Source: Paucidesulfovibrio longus DSM 6739
GTDB lineage: Bacteria; Desulfobacterota; Desulfovibrionia; Desulfovibrionales; Desulfovibrionaceae
Reading direction: 5' to 3'
NCBI RefSeq assembly: GCF_000420485.1
Contig: NZ_ATVA01000016.1
Span: 64,501 to 128,500, forward strand
DNA: 64,000 nt
In this document: positions 8,313 to 18,001 of the stretch, piece by piece
Position numbering within the stretch: the first letter of the stretch is position 1
How the letters are laid out: each line of letters opens with the position of its first letter
Translations under genes and position numbers: made by a program
The notes under the pieces: generated by a model
What the model was told of the DNA's origin: nothing
Database searches by the model: none
What the model saw: only the letters and a program-made list of their open reading frames with translations

Positions 8313-8792
8313 ATGAAACATACGCTTTCCGTCACGGTGGAAAACGAACCGGGCGTGCTCTCCAGGGTGGCCGGACTGTTCAGCGGGCGCGGGTTCAACA
8401 TCGAGTCCCTCAACGTCGGCCCCACGCTGGAGCCGGGCGTCTCCCGCATGACCATCACCACCGAGGGCGATGAACAGATTATCGAACAGATCGTCAAGCA
8501 ACTCAGAAAGCTCGTGACCGTGATCAAGGTCCGGGATCTGACCGAACTCAAGGCGGTTGCGCGCGAAATGGTCCTCGTGAAGGTGAATGCCGAAGAGGGC
8601 AAACGCGCAGAAATCCTACGAATCGTTGACATCTTTCGCTGCAAGGTCGTGGACGTCAGCCTGGACGAAGTGACCATCGAATGCACCGGCGACGCCGGGA
8701 AGATCGAGGCGATCATCGACCTGCTCACCCGCTTCGGCATCAAGGAAATCGCCCGTACCGGGGCCACCGCGCTCAAGCGCGCCAAACAATAG
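8313..8792 (+). CDS. ilvN: acetolactate synthase, small (regulatory) subunit
   Basis: The 159-residue product has an N-terminal ACT domain (KHTLSVTVENEPGVLSRVAG ... GFNIESLNVG) that binds valine for feedback control, and the C-terminal activation domain with REMVLVKVN. This is the full-length form that stimulates the catalytic subunit. It follows ilvB by 11 bases and is certainly in the same operon. The gene is also called ilvH in some species; the two names cannot be told apart by sequence alone. Confidence 0.96.
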   Translation: MKHTLSVTVENEPGVLSRVAGLFSGRGFNIESLNVGPTLEPGVSRMTITTEGDEQIIEQIVKQLRKLVTVIKVRDLTELKAVAREMVLVKVNAEEGKRAEILRIVDIFRCKVVDVSLDEVTIECTGDAGKIEAIIDLLTRFGIKEIARTGATALKRAKQ

Positions 8793-8809
8793 CGACAAGG
8801 TCCGGCGTG

Positions 8810-8841
8810 CCGGCAAGGATGTCTCGCGGCGTCCTTGCCGG
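8810..8841 (+). promoter_or_regulatory. inverted repeat in the ilvN-ilvC gap
   Basis: CCGGCAAGGA (8810-8819) and TCCTTGCCGG (8832-8841) are perfect 10-base arms around a 12-base loop. There is no T run, so it is not a standard terminator. It could be a processing site, an attenuator part or a transcript stabiliser that sets ilvC expression apart from ilvBN. The gap is 161 bases, unusually long for this operon. Confidence 0.4.
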
Positions 8842-8929
8842 AGCCTATCCCCTGGGAGGCAGGCGAGCCCACGGCGATCCGCCGTCGAGCCGTGCTTCCA
8901 GGGAGGGGTTTCCTTTTGGACGCCGATGA

Positions 8930-9943
<1,014 letters not shown>

Positions 9944-9968
9944 TTGGTCCGCACCGCTCGTTCATTCA

Positions 9969-9996
9969 GCCGCTCCCGAAAGGGGGCGGCTTTTTT
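9969..9996 (+). terminator. terminator after ilvC
   Basis: GCCGCTCCC (9969-9977), a GAAA-like loop and GGGGGCGGC form a 9-pair stem, followed by six T (9991-9996). Confidence 0.9.
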
Positions 9997-10075
9997 GTGC
10001 GCGGATGGTATCGATGCGCTGCGGCCTGGGCACCCGCCGATGCAAAGGGGTGAAACCATGCGCAAGAAAGTATTA

Positions 10076-10104
10076 TTGATCTTGTAACGGATGGTTGCTA
10101 TAGA
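10076..10104 (+). promoter_or_regulatory. probable sigma-70 promoter for the small Cys-rich gene
   Basis: TTGATC (10076-10081) and TATAGA (10099-10104) are separated by exactly 17 bases. They lie 39 bases before the small gene at 10143 and behind the ilvC terminator. Confidence 0.65.
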
Positions 10105-10142
10105 ATATTTGGAATAAGAAACCGACTTCACAGGGGAAGAGG

Positions 10143-10382
10143 ATGGAACACCTGGAAAAACTGCACCGCACGTGTTGGACCTGTGATTACGGAGTCACCA
10201 CGCTGCGGGCGCGGCAAAAGGGCTGGCTGGGCAATGTTCCCCACGGACACGCTGTGTTTTGCTGCCTCCTGCGGATTTCGCATTCCGATCCGTTGCAGGA
10301 CTGCGCACGCTGGAAGGCGAGCTACGACGGGTATGACGCCGTGGCCTCTGCGGAGTTGCCGAAGACCAACCAGGAACCGTAA
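10143..10382 (+). CDS. small Cys-rich protein, function unknown
   Basis: The 79-residue product has an N-terminal CWTC pair, a Gly-Trp-Leu-Gly turn, then CC and a later Cys before ARW (CWTCDYGVTTLRA, HAVFCCLL, LQDCARW). Five Cys and two nearby His suggest a bound metal or disulfides, but no named family comes to mind. AGGGGAAGAGG precedes the ATG directly. A promoter with good spacing lies upstream and the downstream gene is convergent, so it is transcribed alone. It is short, so its being a real gene rests mainly on the promoter and ribosome site. Confidence 0.6.
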   Translation: MEHLEKLHRTCWTCDYGVTTLRARQKGWLGNVPHGHAVFCCLLRISHSDPLQDCARWKASYDGYDAVASAELPKTNQEP

Positions 10383-10469
10383 GCGCGGTTTTCGCGGGGA
10401 GCCTGCCGGGCGGTCAGGCACGGAAGCCCCCGCATCGCAGAATTCCGCTTGGTCTGCGGGGTGGGCCGG

Positions 10470-11066
10470 TCAATCCTGTCCGAGCAGTTCGCGCTTGAAG
10501 CCTTTCCCCGGATCTGGGTCAGGGCCGATCCAGCAGCTCCAAAGCGCATCGGCGAAATCCTTGCCGGGAATCGTATCCCGGACTTCTCCACCAAACTGAA
10601 TCGTCGTGCCCTGCTGCGGCAGGTAGGTGAACGTCAAATCCTGGCCGTCCTTGATGTCGGACATCGCACCGCACAGCTTCTCGAAATCCTTCCTGAGCAT
10701 CTCGTCCGCATCAGGGACGTTCTTCTTCAGGCCTTTCCGCCACCCCTTGCAGAGGTCTTGCCTGTCCACATCCCGCACGAAATGCATGACCATGCGCCGT
10801 GGGGTGTCGGCTGCCAGGATTGCCTCGGCGTCCGAAGTGCGCTGCGGAAGATACAGACCCGCCACGTAGACGTCGAAGACGAAGACCGAGCGCAGCGCCG
10901 TTCCGTTGAGGACCAGCGGCGCGCCGTGCGCATCGGCGGCGTCGGGAAGCGTCACGCCGGCGCGTTCGGCTGCGAAGGCCGTGGAATGGGACATCGACAC
11001 CGAAAACAAGAGGGCGGTCGCGGCGACCAACAGGCGGGAAAGGCAGCGCCAACGATTTCTCGACAT
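10470..11066 (-). CDS. exported chalcone isomerase-like protein
   Basis: The 198-residue product has a signal peptide (WRCLSRLLVAATALLFSVSM ... AFAAERAGVTLPD). The mature part has the bacterial chalcone-isomerase-like pattern: GTALRSVFVFDVYVAGLYLPQ, then PRRMVMHFVRDVDRQDL, and a C-terminal IPGKDFADALWSCWIG. This family shares the plant enzyme fold, but in bacteria the substrate is unknown and flavonoid chemistry is not implied. It probably acts in the periplasm. It is the last gene of a leftward run and faces the small Cys-rich gene convergently. Confidence 0.82.
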   Translation of the reverse strand: MSRNRWRCLSRLLVAATALLFSVSMSHSTAFAAERAGVTLPDAADAHGAPLVLNGTALRSVFVFDVYVAGLYLPQRTSDAEAILAADTPRRMVMHFVRDVDRQDLCKGWRKGLKKNVPDADEMLRKDFEKLCGAMSDIKDGQDLTFTYLPQQGTTIQFGGEVRDTIPGKDFADALWSCWIGPDPDPGKGFKRELLGQD

Positions 11067-11125
11067 CTTGACCTCCAGGGGATCGGCTGAATTTCAAGAT
11101 GGATACGGCAACACGCGGGAGTTGT

Positions 11126-11144
11126 AAAGCGGGTGCCCGCTTTT
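11126..11144 (-). terminator. weak terminator-like hairpin after trmO
   Basis: AAAGCGG (11126-11132) and CCGCTTT (11137-11143) form a 7-pair stem with a short loop in the 175-base gap after trmO. On the minus strand it is followed only by a short T stretch, so its strength is doubtful. Nothing else stands out in this gap. Confidence 0.35.
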
Positions 11145-11241
11145 GTGGGGGCAAGGAATGCGGACACCCGTTTGCCGTCCCTGCGGGGGGCAGTGAAAAA
11201 AGGGGAAGAACGCGGAAGAGGAAGCAGGCGCGGTTGCGATG

Positions 11242-11631
11242 CTAGATCAGCGGCTTGATGTCGATGACCGGAGTGCCGTCGAGGGCTTCCAGCGGTTCCA
11301 CGCGAAGGCGCAGGCCATGAATGGAAACGAGCCTGACCTCATGCAGCCCCACGGGATTGGGGCGGTCGGGCGAGCGGGTGGCGAACACGCCGCGCCGGGC
11401 GCGGGTTTCGTCGCCGCGGGGATGTACCTGGAGCGCGGTCCGGTCGGAACGGTCAAGCCATGTCAGCAAGACCAGCTGCGCCCCGGCCTGAAGGCCGAGC
11501 AGCGCGTCCGCATATTCCGGCAGCATTTCGATGTCGGCGGCGGGAGCACCCTCGCTGCCTTGTTTCGGGGCCTGCTTCCTGTCCTTGAGTGGGGAGCGGA
11601 CGCTCCCGACAGGTTTCAGGATCATGTTCAT
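11242..11631 (-). CDS. trmO: tRNA (t6A37) N6-methyltransferase TrmO / TsaA-like protein
   Basis: The 129-residue product has the TsaA/TrmO beta-barrel signatures: ILKPVGSVRSP at the start, LVLLTWLDRSDR, then RRGVFATRSPDRPNPVGLHEVRL, which is the family's SAM-binding block. It would methylate the threonylcarbamoyl group on adenosine 37 of some tRNAs. ATG 11631 is chosen because AGGAGG is 5 bases upstream; the open frame starts 7 codons earlier, before that site. It is only 28 bases after thiL and likely on the same transcript. Confidence 0.88.
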   Translation of the reverse strand: MNMILKPVGSVRSPLKDRKQAPKQGSEGAPAADIEMLPEYADALLGLQAGAQLVLLTWLDRSDRTALQVHPRGDETRARRGVFATRSPDRPNPVGLHEVRLVSIHGLRLRVEPLEALDGTPVIDIKPLI

Positions 11632-11659
11632 CTTGGCCTCCTGCGCGGGCATTGACCCG

Positions 11660-12628
11660 TCAGCCGCTGAAGTGATCGAAGCCCTTTGCCGTCAGAGGTT
11701 CGTGGTCGAGCCGAATGCCGGGTTCCTCGGAAACCACGCCCACGATGGCCACGCCGGGCACGGCGTTCAGCAGCGCGTCCTTGCCTTCGGGGGCGCACGC
11801 GCCGAGCAGGCCGTAATCCTCGCCGCCGAGCAGCACGGTCATGGCCGGAATCTCGCCGAGTTGCAGCGCGAGCCGGAGCAGTTCCGGCTCATAGCGGTAC
11901 GCGTGGAGGTCGAGATCCGCTCCATATCCTTGGCTCAGGGCCAGGAACCGGGGCAGGTCGCGGGCAAGTCCGTCGGAAATGTCCATGCAGCCGCGAACTT
12001 CGGGCAGGTCCGCCAGGGCAAGACCCTCGGCGACCCGAGGCCGGGGGCGAAGATGCGCGCCCACCGATTGGGGCCACTCTTCGCGGGCGACGTGGCCAAG
12101 CGATTCCAGGACGCTCAGGCCCACGCGCGCCATGCCGATTTCCCCGACAACGAAAATCAGGTCGCCCGGCCGGGCATTGCCGCGCGTCAGCAGCCGTCCG
12201 CTGCGGCCTGGTTCGCCCCAGATGGTCATGCCGATGCCCAGGAACGGGGAACGGCTCAAATCTCCGCCGACCAGGGCTAGTTCGTGCTCGGCGGCCAGCT
12301 CGCTCATGCCGCTGAAAAAACGGGGCCAAAAATCTGCGGGAAGGCCGTCCGGGATCATCAATTCCAGGGTGAACCCCCTGGGGGCTGCGCCCATGCCGGC
12401 GATATCGCTGACGTTGACGGCCAGAGCCTTGTATCCGATTTCTTCGGGCTGGAAATAGCTGCGCCGGAAATGCACGGTGTCCAGAAAGAGGTCGGTGGAC
12501 AGGCAGATGTCCGAACCGCGCGGAATGATGCAGCAGTCATCGCCGCGTCCCAGCAGCACCGTGTCCGGAACATTGGGGAAATATCGGTCGATGAGTTCGA
12601 GGAAGTCTTCTTCGGAGTGCGGGGGCAC
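11660..12628 (-). CDS. thiL: thiamine-monophosphate kinase
   Basis: ThiL phosphorylates thiamine monophosphate with ATP to give the active coenzyme thiamine diphosphate. The 322-residue product has the PurM-like fold markers: LLGRGDDCCIIP (metal-binding Asp pair), then CLSTDLFLDTVHF, ALAVNVSDIAGMGA, LVGGDLSRSP and GGEDYGLLGACAPEG. The start is GTG 12628, behind AAGGAG with a 6-base spacer, giving VPPHSEEDFLEL. This coenzyme is used by IlvB in the same window, although the link is only metabolic. It is 10 bases downstream of the DUF3179 gene. Confidence 0.93.
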   Translation of the reverse strand: MPPHSEEDFLELIDRYFPNVPDTVLLGRGDDCCIIPRGSDICLSTDLFLDTVHFRRSYFQPEEIGYKALAVNVSDIAGMGAAPRGFTLELMIPDGLPADFWPRFFSGMSELAAEHELALVGGDLSRSPFLGIGMTIWGEPGRSGRLLTRGNARPGDLIFVVGEIGMARVGLSVLESLGHVAREEWPQSVGAHLRPRPRVAEGLALADLPEVRGCMDISDGLARDLPRFLALSQGYGADLDLHAYRYEPELLRLALQLGEIPAMTVLLGGEDYGLLGACAPEGKDALLNAVPGVAIVGVVSEEPGIRLDHEPLTAKGFDHFSG

Positions 12629-12638
12629 GTGAGTCTCC

Positions 12639-13559
12639 TTACATTTCAAGCCGTGTCTCCGGGTGCGCCGCATACCATGCGAACCAGAAAACCTCCATGC
12701 CCTGGGGGCCGCTTTGGGCCGCGACGGTTTTCAGGGCGGCGTCCCAGTGCAAGAGGAGCAGGGAGCCGCCGAGCCGAAGCGCGAGTTCCTGCGGATGGCG
12801 TTCCGCAAAGCCTTGCTTGGGAACGGCGAGAAATTCGCCTCCGCGCTCGAAGACGAGCACCACGGTCTTCGGTGCAAGGGCGTCGCTCCGGGCCGCGAGG
12901 GGGAAAGGGGACTCGTCGCCGACATTGAATTCGGCGTAGGGCGCTTGCGGCGATTCGCTGGAATAGTCGCGCGTATACCCGGTGTTGCGGGAAAGCGCCA
13001 GGGTCTTGGGGTGGGCGGCGCGCCAATCCGCCCAGGTGCAGGCGGTGAGCGGAAGGCGTTCCGCACGTTCGCCGCAAAGCGGACCGCTGATGAAAATCCC
13101 GGAAATCTGCGGCAGGAGCGAACCCGTGTCGCGATCGTAGGCCACGAGGTTGGAGTTCAGGAGCCTGCCGGAAACACCGAGACGAAGGCCGCGAAATGCA
13201 ACCCCGCTCCGGCTGAGAGAGCAATAGGTCACGGCGAGCGGCTCGCCGTCCAGATTCAGATTGACGATTTCGTGCCAGTCCAGAATGCAGCGCGGGAAGG
13301 CCGCCGTCAAACCGGGGAGATCCAAGCCGAGAACCCATTCCGAATCGGGCAGGGCGGCCTGGTCCGCCGGGACAAAGCGCGGGCTGTCGATGGCGGGGAT
13401 GCCGTCCTTGGGAAAGCCGCTGGAAACCATCCGGTCCTGGAGCTGTTCGTAGCGGTCCTGGCAGGGCGAATCCGGACTGTCCACGAAAACGCGCCAGGCG
13501 GCGAAGGAGATCAGCAGAAGCAGCAGAAAGGCCGCGCTCAACTTCCAGTTGGTGGGCAT
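12639..13559 (-). CDS. DUF3179-family protein, membrane-anchored or exported
   Basis: The 306-residue product begins with a hydrophobic segment (LSAAFLLLLLISFAAWRVFV), which is a signal anchor or uncleaved signal. The body matches DUF3179: GIPAIDSPRFVPADQA, then WVLGLDLPGL, VTYCSLSRSGVAF, GVSGRLLNSNLVAYDRDTG and a TLALSRNTGYTRDYSSES segment near residue 190-215. The role of the family is unknown, but it is usually extracytoplasmic. It sits in a leftward run between uvrD and thiL; co-transcription is likely from the 10-base gap to thiL. Confidence 0.87.
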   Translation of the reverse strand: MPTNWKLSAAFLLLLLISFAAWRVFVDSPDSPCQDRYEQLQDRMVSSGFPKDGIPAIDSPRFVPADQAALPDSEWVLGLDLPGLTAAFPRCILDWHEIVNLNLDGEPLAVTYCSLSRSGVAFRGLRLGVSGRLLNSNLVAYDRDTGSLLPQISGIFISGPLCGERAERLPLTACTWADWRAAHPKTLALSRNTGYTRDYSSESPQAPYAEFNVGDESPFPLAARSDALAPKTVVLVFERGGEFLAVPKQGFAERHPQELALRLGGSLLLLHWDAALKTVAAQSGPQGMEVFWFAWYAAHPETRLEM

Positions 13560-13615
13560 GGATTCATCCCCTCAATGCGGTTGATATTGCGGGGAGCATA
13601 GCGCGAAAAGCGTTC

Positions 13616-15760
13616 CTATAGCAATTCAAGGTAATCGGCCACGATGACCTTGAGACCGAAACCGGGGAAGTTGACCCGGTATTTGTTCGGCGGAATTTCG
13701 GCCACGATTTTTCCCTGCCCGAAGATCTTATGGCGGCAGAAGCCGAGCTGGGAGGGGTCGCGCAGCGGCGGCGCGGGCGTCGTGTCCTTTGTGGGCGCGT
13801 CGTCCGCAAAGGGGCGCGGGGCGCTGGCGGCGTTGCCGGTTCCGTCGCTCTTGAAGCGGCTCAGGCCGGAGGAGTAGCCCTCCCGCCAGATTTCGGCGCA
13901 GCTCGCGGGCAGCTCCGCGAGGAAGGGACTCGGAGTGGCCGGTTCGGAAACCGCGTTGTAGCGGTTGTAGATGGTGGCGGGCACGAAAAGCGTGAGGGAA
14001 TCGCGGGCGCGCGTGCAGGCCACGTAGAGCAGGCGGCGTTCCTCGTCCAGGTCTTCTGGCCGGGCCAGGGCTTTCTTGGAGGGGAAGCGGTCTTCCACGA
14101 GATCGATGATCAGCACCGCGCTCCATTCCAGGCCCTTGGAGGAATGGACCGTGGAGAGCACCAGCGCGTTTTCCTTGCGCTTGTCCTCCTCCTGGTCCCC
14201 GTCCAGGGTCAGGTCGCCGAGGAAATCGTCGATGCTCGCGTAGTTGGCTGCGATCTGGGCCAGCTGATCCAGCCCGGCCTGGCGCTTGGGGTAATCGTCC
14301 GGGTAGAGTTCCACCAGCAGGGGCTGGTAGAAGGTCGAGATCAATTCCAGAGCCTGGCCGGGACGCGTGGCCTGGCGCAGGGTGTCCAGATGGGCGAGCA
14401 GCTCCTTGAGCGCCGGGAAGCGCTTCAGGGCCTTGGCCATGTATTTGTCGTCGCCGGAGAGCCGCGCCTTGGCGATGCGGTCCGCGGTCTTGGCGCCCAC
14501 GCCCTTGAGCGGTTCCAGCGCGCGTCTCCAGGCTATGAGGTCCGCCGGGTTGCGGGTCAGGCGCAGGTAGGAGAGGGCGTCCTTGATGTGCGCGGCTTCC
14601 TGGAAGCGAAGTCCGCCGTATTTCTGGTAGCCGATGCCCACGCGGCTCAGGGCCACTTCCAGGGGATAGGACTGGTACCCGGCCCGGAAGAGGACGGCGA
14701 TGTCGTGCAGGGGATACTTCTTGGCCAGCTTGATGATTTCTTCCACGACCTGGTTGGCCTGCGTCTGGTCGCTGAGGGGATGCACGATGCGCGGCAGGGG
14801 ACCGTCCGTGCGGTCGGTGTAGAGCTTTTTGTCGAACTTGCTGCGCGCCCCGGCCAGGATGTGGTTGGTCATGTTCAGGATGGGCTGGGTGGAACGGTAG
14901 TTCTTTTCCAGCCGGATGAGCTTTGCGCCCGTGAAGATTTTCGGGAAGTCGAGGATGTTGGCCACGTCCGCACCCCGAAAGGCGTAGATGGACTGGGCGT
15001 CGTCGCCCACGGCGATGATGTCGCCGCGTTCGCCGGACAGCAGCCGGACCAGCCGGGCCTGGACCTTGTTGGTGTCCTGGTACTCGTCCACCATGATGTG
15101 GCGGTAGCGCCGGCGAAGCTCCTCCAGCAGGAGCGGGTCGGCCAGGAGCAGCTCCTCGAAGCGGAAGAGCAGGTCGTCGTAGTCCATGAGCGCGTGTTCC
15201 TGCTTGAACCGCGCATAGCCGTTGGACACCGCCTGGAAGTCCTCGGCGTAGGCCGAAAGGTGGAAGGCTTCGTTCTCGACGATGCTCGAAATGCCGAGTT
15301 CCTTGTTGCGGGACTTGGTGATCATGTCCAGCAGGGTGGCCTTCTTGGGGTAGGAACGGTCGCCCTTGCCCAGCTCCAGGCTGTCCTTGACCTCCTTGGC
15401 CACGTTTTCCGAGTCGGCCCGGTCGAGCAGGGTGAAGCCGTTTTCGAATCCGAGCACATGGGCGTGGCGGCGCAGCACTCCATAGGCGAAGGAATGGAAC
15501 GTGCCGCCGCTGGTGCCGGAAAGGTTGCGCCCGAGGATGCCGCCCGCGCGCTGGAGCATTTCCTGGGCGGCCTTGCGGGTGAAGGTCAGCAGGAGGATGT
15601 TTTCCGGGGCGACGCCTTCCTGCACGAGCCTGGCCAGGCGGTAGACGATGGTGCGGGTCTTGCCGGAACCTGCCCCTGCGATGACCAGGGCCGGGCTGCC
15701 CTGGTGCATGACGGCTTCCAGCTGGGCCGGGTTCAGTTCTTTCTGGAAATCGATGGACAT
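13616..15760 (-). CDS. ATP-dependent 3'-5' DNA helicase, UvrD/PcrA/Rep family
   Basis: The 714-residue product has all SF1A helicase motifs: Q-motif LNPAQLEAV, I GAGSGKTRTI (residues 29-36), Ia LLTFTRKAAQEM, II VDEYQDTN, III GDDAQSIYAFRGA, V STVHSSKGLEW and VI EERRLLYVACTRARDSL. The C-terminal ~45 residues (GKIVAEIPPNKYRVNFPGFG onward) look like the Tudor-like RNA-polymerase-binding tail of PcrA/UvrD. The family unwinds DNA in nucleotide excision repair and removes replication or transcription blocks. UvrD and PcrA are not separable by sequence here. Start ATG 15760 has only a weak ribosome site. Confidence 0.93.
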   Translation of the reverse strand: MSIDFQKELNPAQLEAVMHQGSPALVIAGAGSGKTRTIVYRLARLVQEGVAPENILLLTFTRKAAQEMLQRAGGILGRNLSGTSGGTFHSFAYGVLRRHAHVLGFENGFTLLDRADSENVAKEVKDSLELGKGDRSYPKKATLLDMITKSRNKELGISSIVENEAFHLSAYAEDFQAVSNGYARFKQEHALMDYDDLLFRFEELLLADPLLLEELRRRYRHIMVDEYQDTNKVQARLVRLLSGERGDIIAVGDDAQSIYAFRGADVANILDFPKIFTGAKLIRLEKNYRSTQPILNMTNHILAGARSKFDKKLYTDRTDGPLPRIVHPLSDQTQANQVVEEIIKLAKKYPLHDIAVLFRAGYQSYPLEVALSRVGIGYQKYGGLRFQEAAHIKDALSYLRLTRNPADLIAWRRALEPLKGVGAKTADRIAKARLSGDDKYMAKALKRFPALKELLAHLDTLRQATRPGQALELISTFYQPLLVELYPDDYPKRQAGLDQLAQIAANYASIDDFLGDLTLDGDQEEDKRKENALVLSTVHSSKGLEWSAVLIIDLVEDRFPSKKALARPEDLDEERRLLYVACTRARDSLTLFVPATIYNRYNAVSEPATPSPFLAELPASCAEIWREGYSSGLSRFKSDGTGNAASAPRPFADDAPTKDTTPAPPLRDPSQLGFCRHKIFGQGKIVAEIPPNKYRVNFPGFGLKVIVADYLELL

Positions 15761-15791
15761 GGGGATTTCGCGTTCATCCTGGTTGCGGCGT

Positions 15792-17102
15792 TCAGATCAA
15801 GAAGGCGTCGGGTCGCGTGCCGGGCCGGTCTGTATGCAGCCCGAAATGACGAAGTATTTCCGCTCCGGCGTCGCGCATGCGCGCGGGCCGGAAGCCTTCG
15901 CTGTCGAAAAAGATGGCTCCGTGCGCAGTGTGCGCTCCCGTGCGTCCGAAGGTTCCGAAGACGTCCTCGCGGTCGAACTTGGCCTTGCAGTCGAAACCGG
16001 GCCGGGCGAGGCAGACGAGATCCGGGGCGCGGTCGAGCCTTGGGCCGGGGTAAAGCTCCTCGCCGGTGAACACCCTTTCCATGACCCGCTCCCCCTTGAA
16101 GGTCAAGTTCTCGAGTCCGCTTCTGACGACGGGCAGCAGCTTTCGGGCCTGCTCGGAGCGCAGGGTGCCTCGCGGAAAGCGCTGCGCCGTGTTCAGGTAG
16201 ATGCGGCCCGGATCCAGGGCGAAGGCCGCGGAATCGGGGGTCACCACGGAAGCGTCCCATTCGTCGGCGGGCGCGCCTGCGAGCCGCAGCAGGCCCTGCT
16301 GCCGGAGCCAGGCGTTGAGGTCCACCTCGGTGCGCAGGGCGGTGAAGCCGTGGTCCGCCACGACCATGAGCCGCTTGGAACCGGGCAGCGCTTCCCAGCG
16401 GTCCAGCGTCTCGCCGATGAGCAGATCCCACTCGCGCAGCAGCTCGAGGCAGGGACCGCGCCAGGGGTGCGCGGGATCGGTCAGCGCCGGAAAGAGGAAG
16501 TGGAACAGCCGGTCCGTTTCCGTGAGCACGAAGACGAAGAGATCCCAGTCGAGGTCGGGCCAGAGCAGGGCCAGGGCGCGGCGCCGCGAGGCCAGGGTGG
16601 CCCGCAGCTCGTCCAGCAGGAAGGCCGGGTCCGCGCTGCCCCGGCTGGTGTCCGCCTCCAGCTTGTAGCCCTCGAGAGCCGAGGCCAGAAAAGGCGGGTA
16701 CACGGCCCGCTCCCATTGCTCGGCCACGAATCCCGCCACGAGCATGCCGCGCAGGGGCCGGGCCGGGTAGGTGTTGGGCAGGTTCACGACCCGGCTGACC
16801 AGTCCGCGCTCTCCCAGCCTGTCGAAGATGGTCGGGCAGGCCACGTCCGCGGCGCTGGCCACGCCGATGCGGAACGTCTGCGGGTCGAGTCTGGAAAAGC
16901 CGAATATCCCGTGTTCTTCCGGTCCCTTGCCTGTGGCAAGGGACGTCCAGTTCACGGGGGACAGCTCCGGCAGTTCGGCCTCGACCGTGACGGCGTCCGG
17001 AACGATGCGCCCCAGGTTCGGCAGTTCCGCCGCAAGACGCCGGGCAAGGTCCAGGGGCAGCCCGTCCAGGCCGAGAAGCAGCAGCCGGGGGCGTTCGGCC
17101 AT
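15792..17102 (-). CDS. alkaline-phosphatase-superfamily phosphodiesterase/pyrophosphatase
   Basis: The 436-residue product has the type I phosphodiesterase pattern: LLLGLDGLPLDLARR (first metal Asp), the nucleophile region LSPVNWTSLATGKGPEEHG, LTETDRLFHFLFPAL, the metal pair in LMVVADHGFTAL, and a final HTAHGAIFF. No signal peptide or membrane helix is seen, so it is cytoplasmic. The substrate cannot be named; relatives act on nucleotides or phospholipid-type diesters. The start ATG 17102 lies 2 bases past the stop of the DUF2156 gene, so translation of the two is coupled. The open frame extends upstream into that gene but without reason to use it. Confidence 0.86.
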   Translation of the reverse strand: MAERPRLLLLGLDGLPLDLARRLAAELPNLGRIVPDAVTVEAELPELSPVNWTSLATGKGPEEHGIFGFSRLDPQTFRIGVASAADVACPTIFDRLGERGLVSRVVNLPNTYPARPLRGMLVAGFVAEQWERAVYPPFLASALEGYKLEADTSRGSADPAFLLDELRATLASRRRALALLWPDLDWDLFVFVLTETDRLFHFLFPALTDPAHPWRGPCLELLREWDLLIGETLDRWEALPGSKRLMVVADHGFTALRTEVDLNAWLRQQGLLRLAGAPADEWDASVVTPDSAAFALDPGRIYLNTAQRFPRGTLRSEQARKLLPVVRSGLENLTFKGERVMERVFTGEELYPGPRLDRAPDLVCLARPGFDCKAKFDREDVFGTFGRTGAHTAHGAIFFDSEGFRPARMRDAGAEILRHFGLHTDRPGTRPDAFLI

Positions 17103-17104
17103 GC

Positions 17105-18001
17105 CTAGGCCGCCCCTCCCGCCGGGAACACCGCTTCGTACTTCTTGAGCATGAAGGCGGGGTTGTAGGAAAGCTTGGCCTTGCGCAGCCCCTCCTCGCC
17201 GAGATCCTGTTCCCGGTTGACGTAGAGATACCCGCTGGCCTGGGCTTCCAGGAACATCTGGTTGATGGCCTGATACACGCCCTTGTAGGCGGTGTTGCCC
17301 TTCTCGAAATGGATGACGATGGATTCGTCGGACACGGGCTCCGCCACGGTATAGGCCACGACCTTGCCGTCCACGCGGATGGCTCCGCCGGTGAGGCCCT
17401 TGATCTGGTCGAATTGCTGGAGCACGCGGGTGATGGCCACGTTTTCGGCCTTGAGCGCGTCCGAGGGATTGTGCTCCTCGAACCAGCGCAGCCATTCCTC
17501 CTGCATTTCCAGCACCTCCTCCACGCATTCCGGGCCGAGGGGGGAGTATTCGTAGTCGTAGAGCTTCACGAACTGCTTGAGCAAGTTCTTCTTTTTATGG
17601 AAGCGGTTGCCGCGCAGCTCGATGAGCTCCGGCACGTTGTAGATGTAATCCCAATGCTCGCGGCATTCTTTGGTTTCGATGGCTCCGGCGAACTTCTCTT
17701 CCCAGAGCAGGGCGAGGTATTCGGGCACGCGGGTGAAGCGGCCGAGTTCGGGCACGATGCAGCACTTGGTCCACTCGTAGTTTTCCCACGCGCCGAGCGG
17801 AGCCCAGTAGACGGTTTCGGGCAGGGTCTGGCGAATCCAGGCCAGCCCGTTGCTCATGGCCAGTTCCAGGCCGTATTTTTCCGCCCAGCCGAAGATGTTG
17901 GCGAAGGCGTAGTCCGAAGTCGGAATCTGGGGACAGGTCGCCAGAATCCGGTTGTACTCATCGGCTTGTTCAATGCGTGGTTTGTCGAAATGGAGTTCCA
18001 T
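17105..18001 (-). CDS. DUF2156-domain protein (lysyl-phosphatidylglycerol-synthase-like acyltransferase fold)
   Basis: The 298-residue product is a tandem GNAT-like protein of the DUF2156 family, the domain shared with the soluble half of MprF-type lysyl-phosphatidylglycerol synthases. Seen in the sequence: a first half with CREHWDYIYNVPELIELRGNRFHKKKN, and a second half with GGAIRVDGKVVAYTVAEPV and YVNREQDLGEEGLRKAKLSY. There is no membrane helix, so the flippase half of MprF is missing. Its last bases adjoin the phosphodiesterase gene (2-base gap), and its start overlaps the MATE gene by 32 bases. Aminoacyl transfer to a lipid or peptide is an inference. Confidence 0.85.
   Translation of the reverse strand: MELHFDKPRIEQADEYNRILATCPQIPTSDYAFANIFGWAEKYGLELAMSNGLAWIRQTLPETVYWAPLGAWENYEWTKCCIVPELGRFTRVPEYLALLWEEKFAGAIETKECREHWDYIYNVPELIELRGNRFHKKKNLLKQFVKLYDYEYSPLGPECVEEVLEMQEEWLRWFEEHNPSDALKAENVAITRVLQQFDQIKGLTGGAIRVDGKVVAYTVAEPVSDESIVIHFEKGNTAYKGVYQAINQMFLEAQASGYLYVNREQDLGEEGLRKAKLSYNPAFMLKKYEAVFPAGGAA

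Noticed and set aside
13730-16069. Long open frame on the plus strand (about 780 codons)
   Set aside because: It is the antisense reading of the helicase gene in GC-rich DNA, with no ribosome site and no recognisable protein motif.
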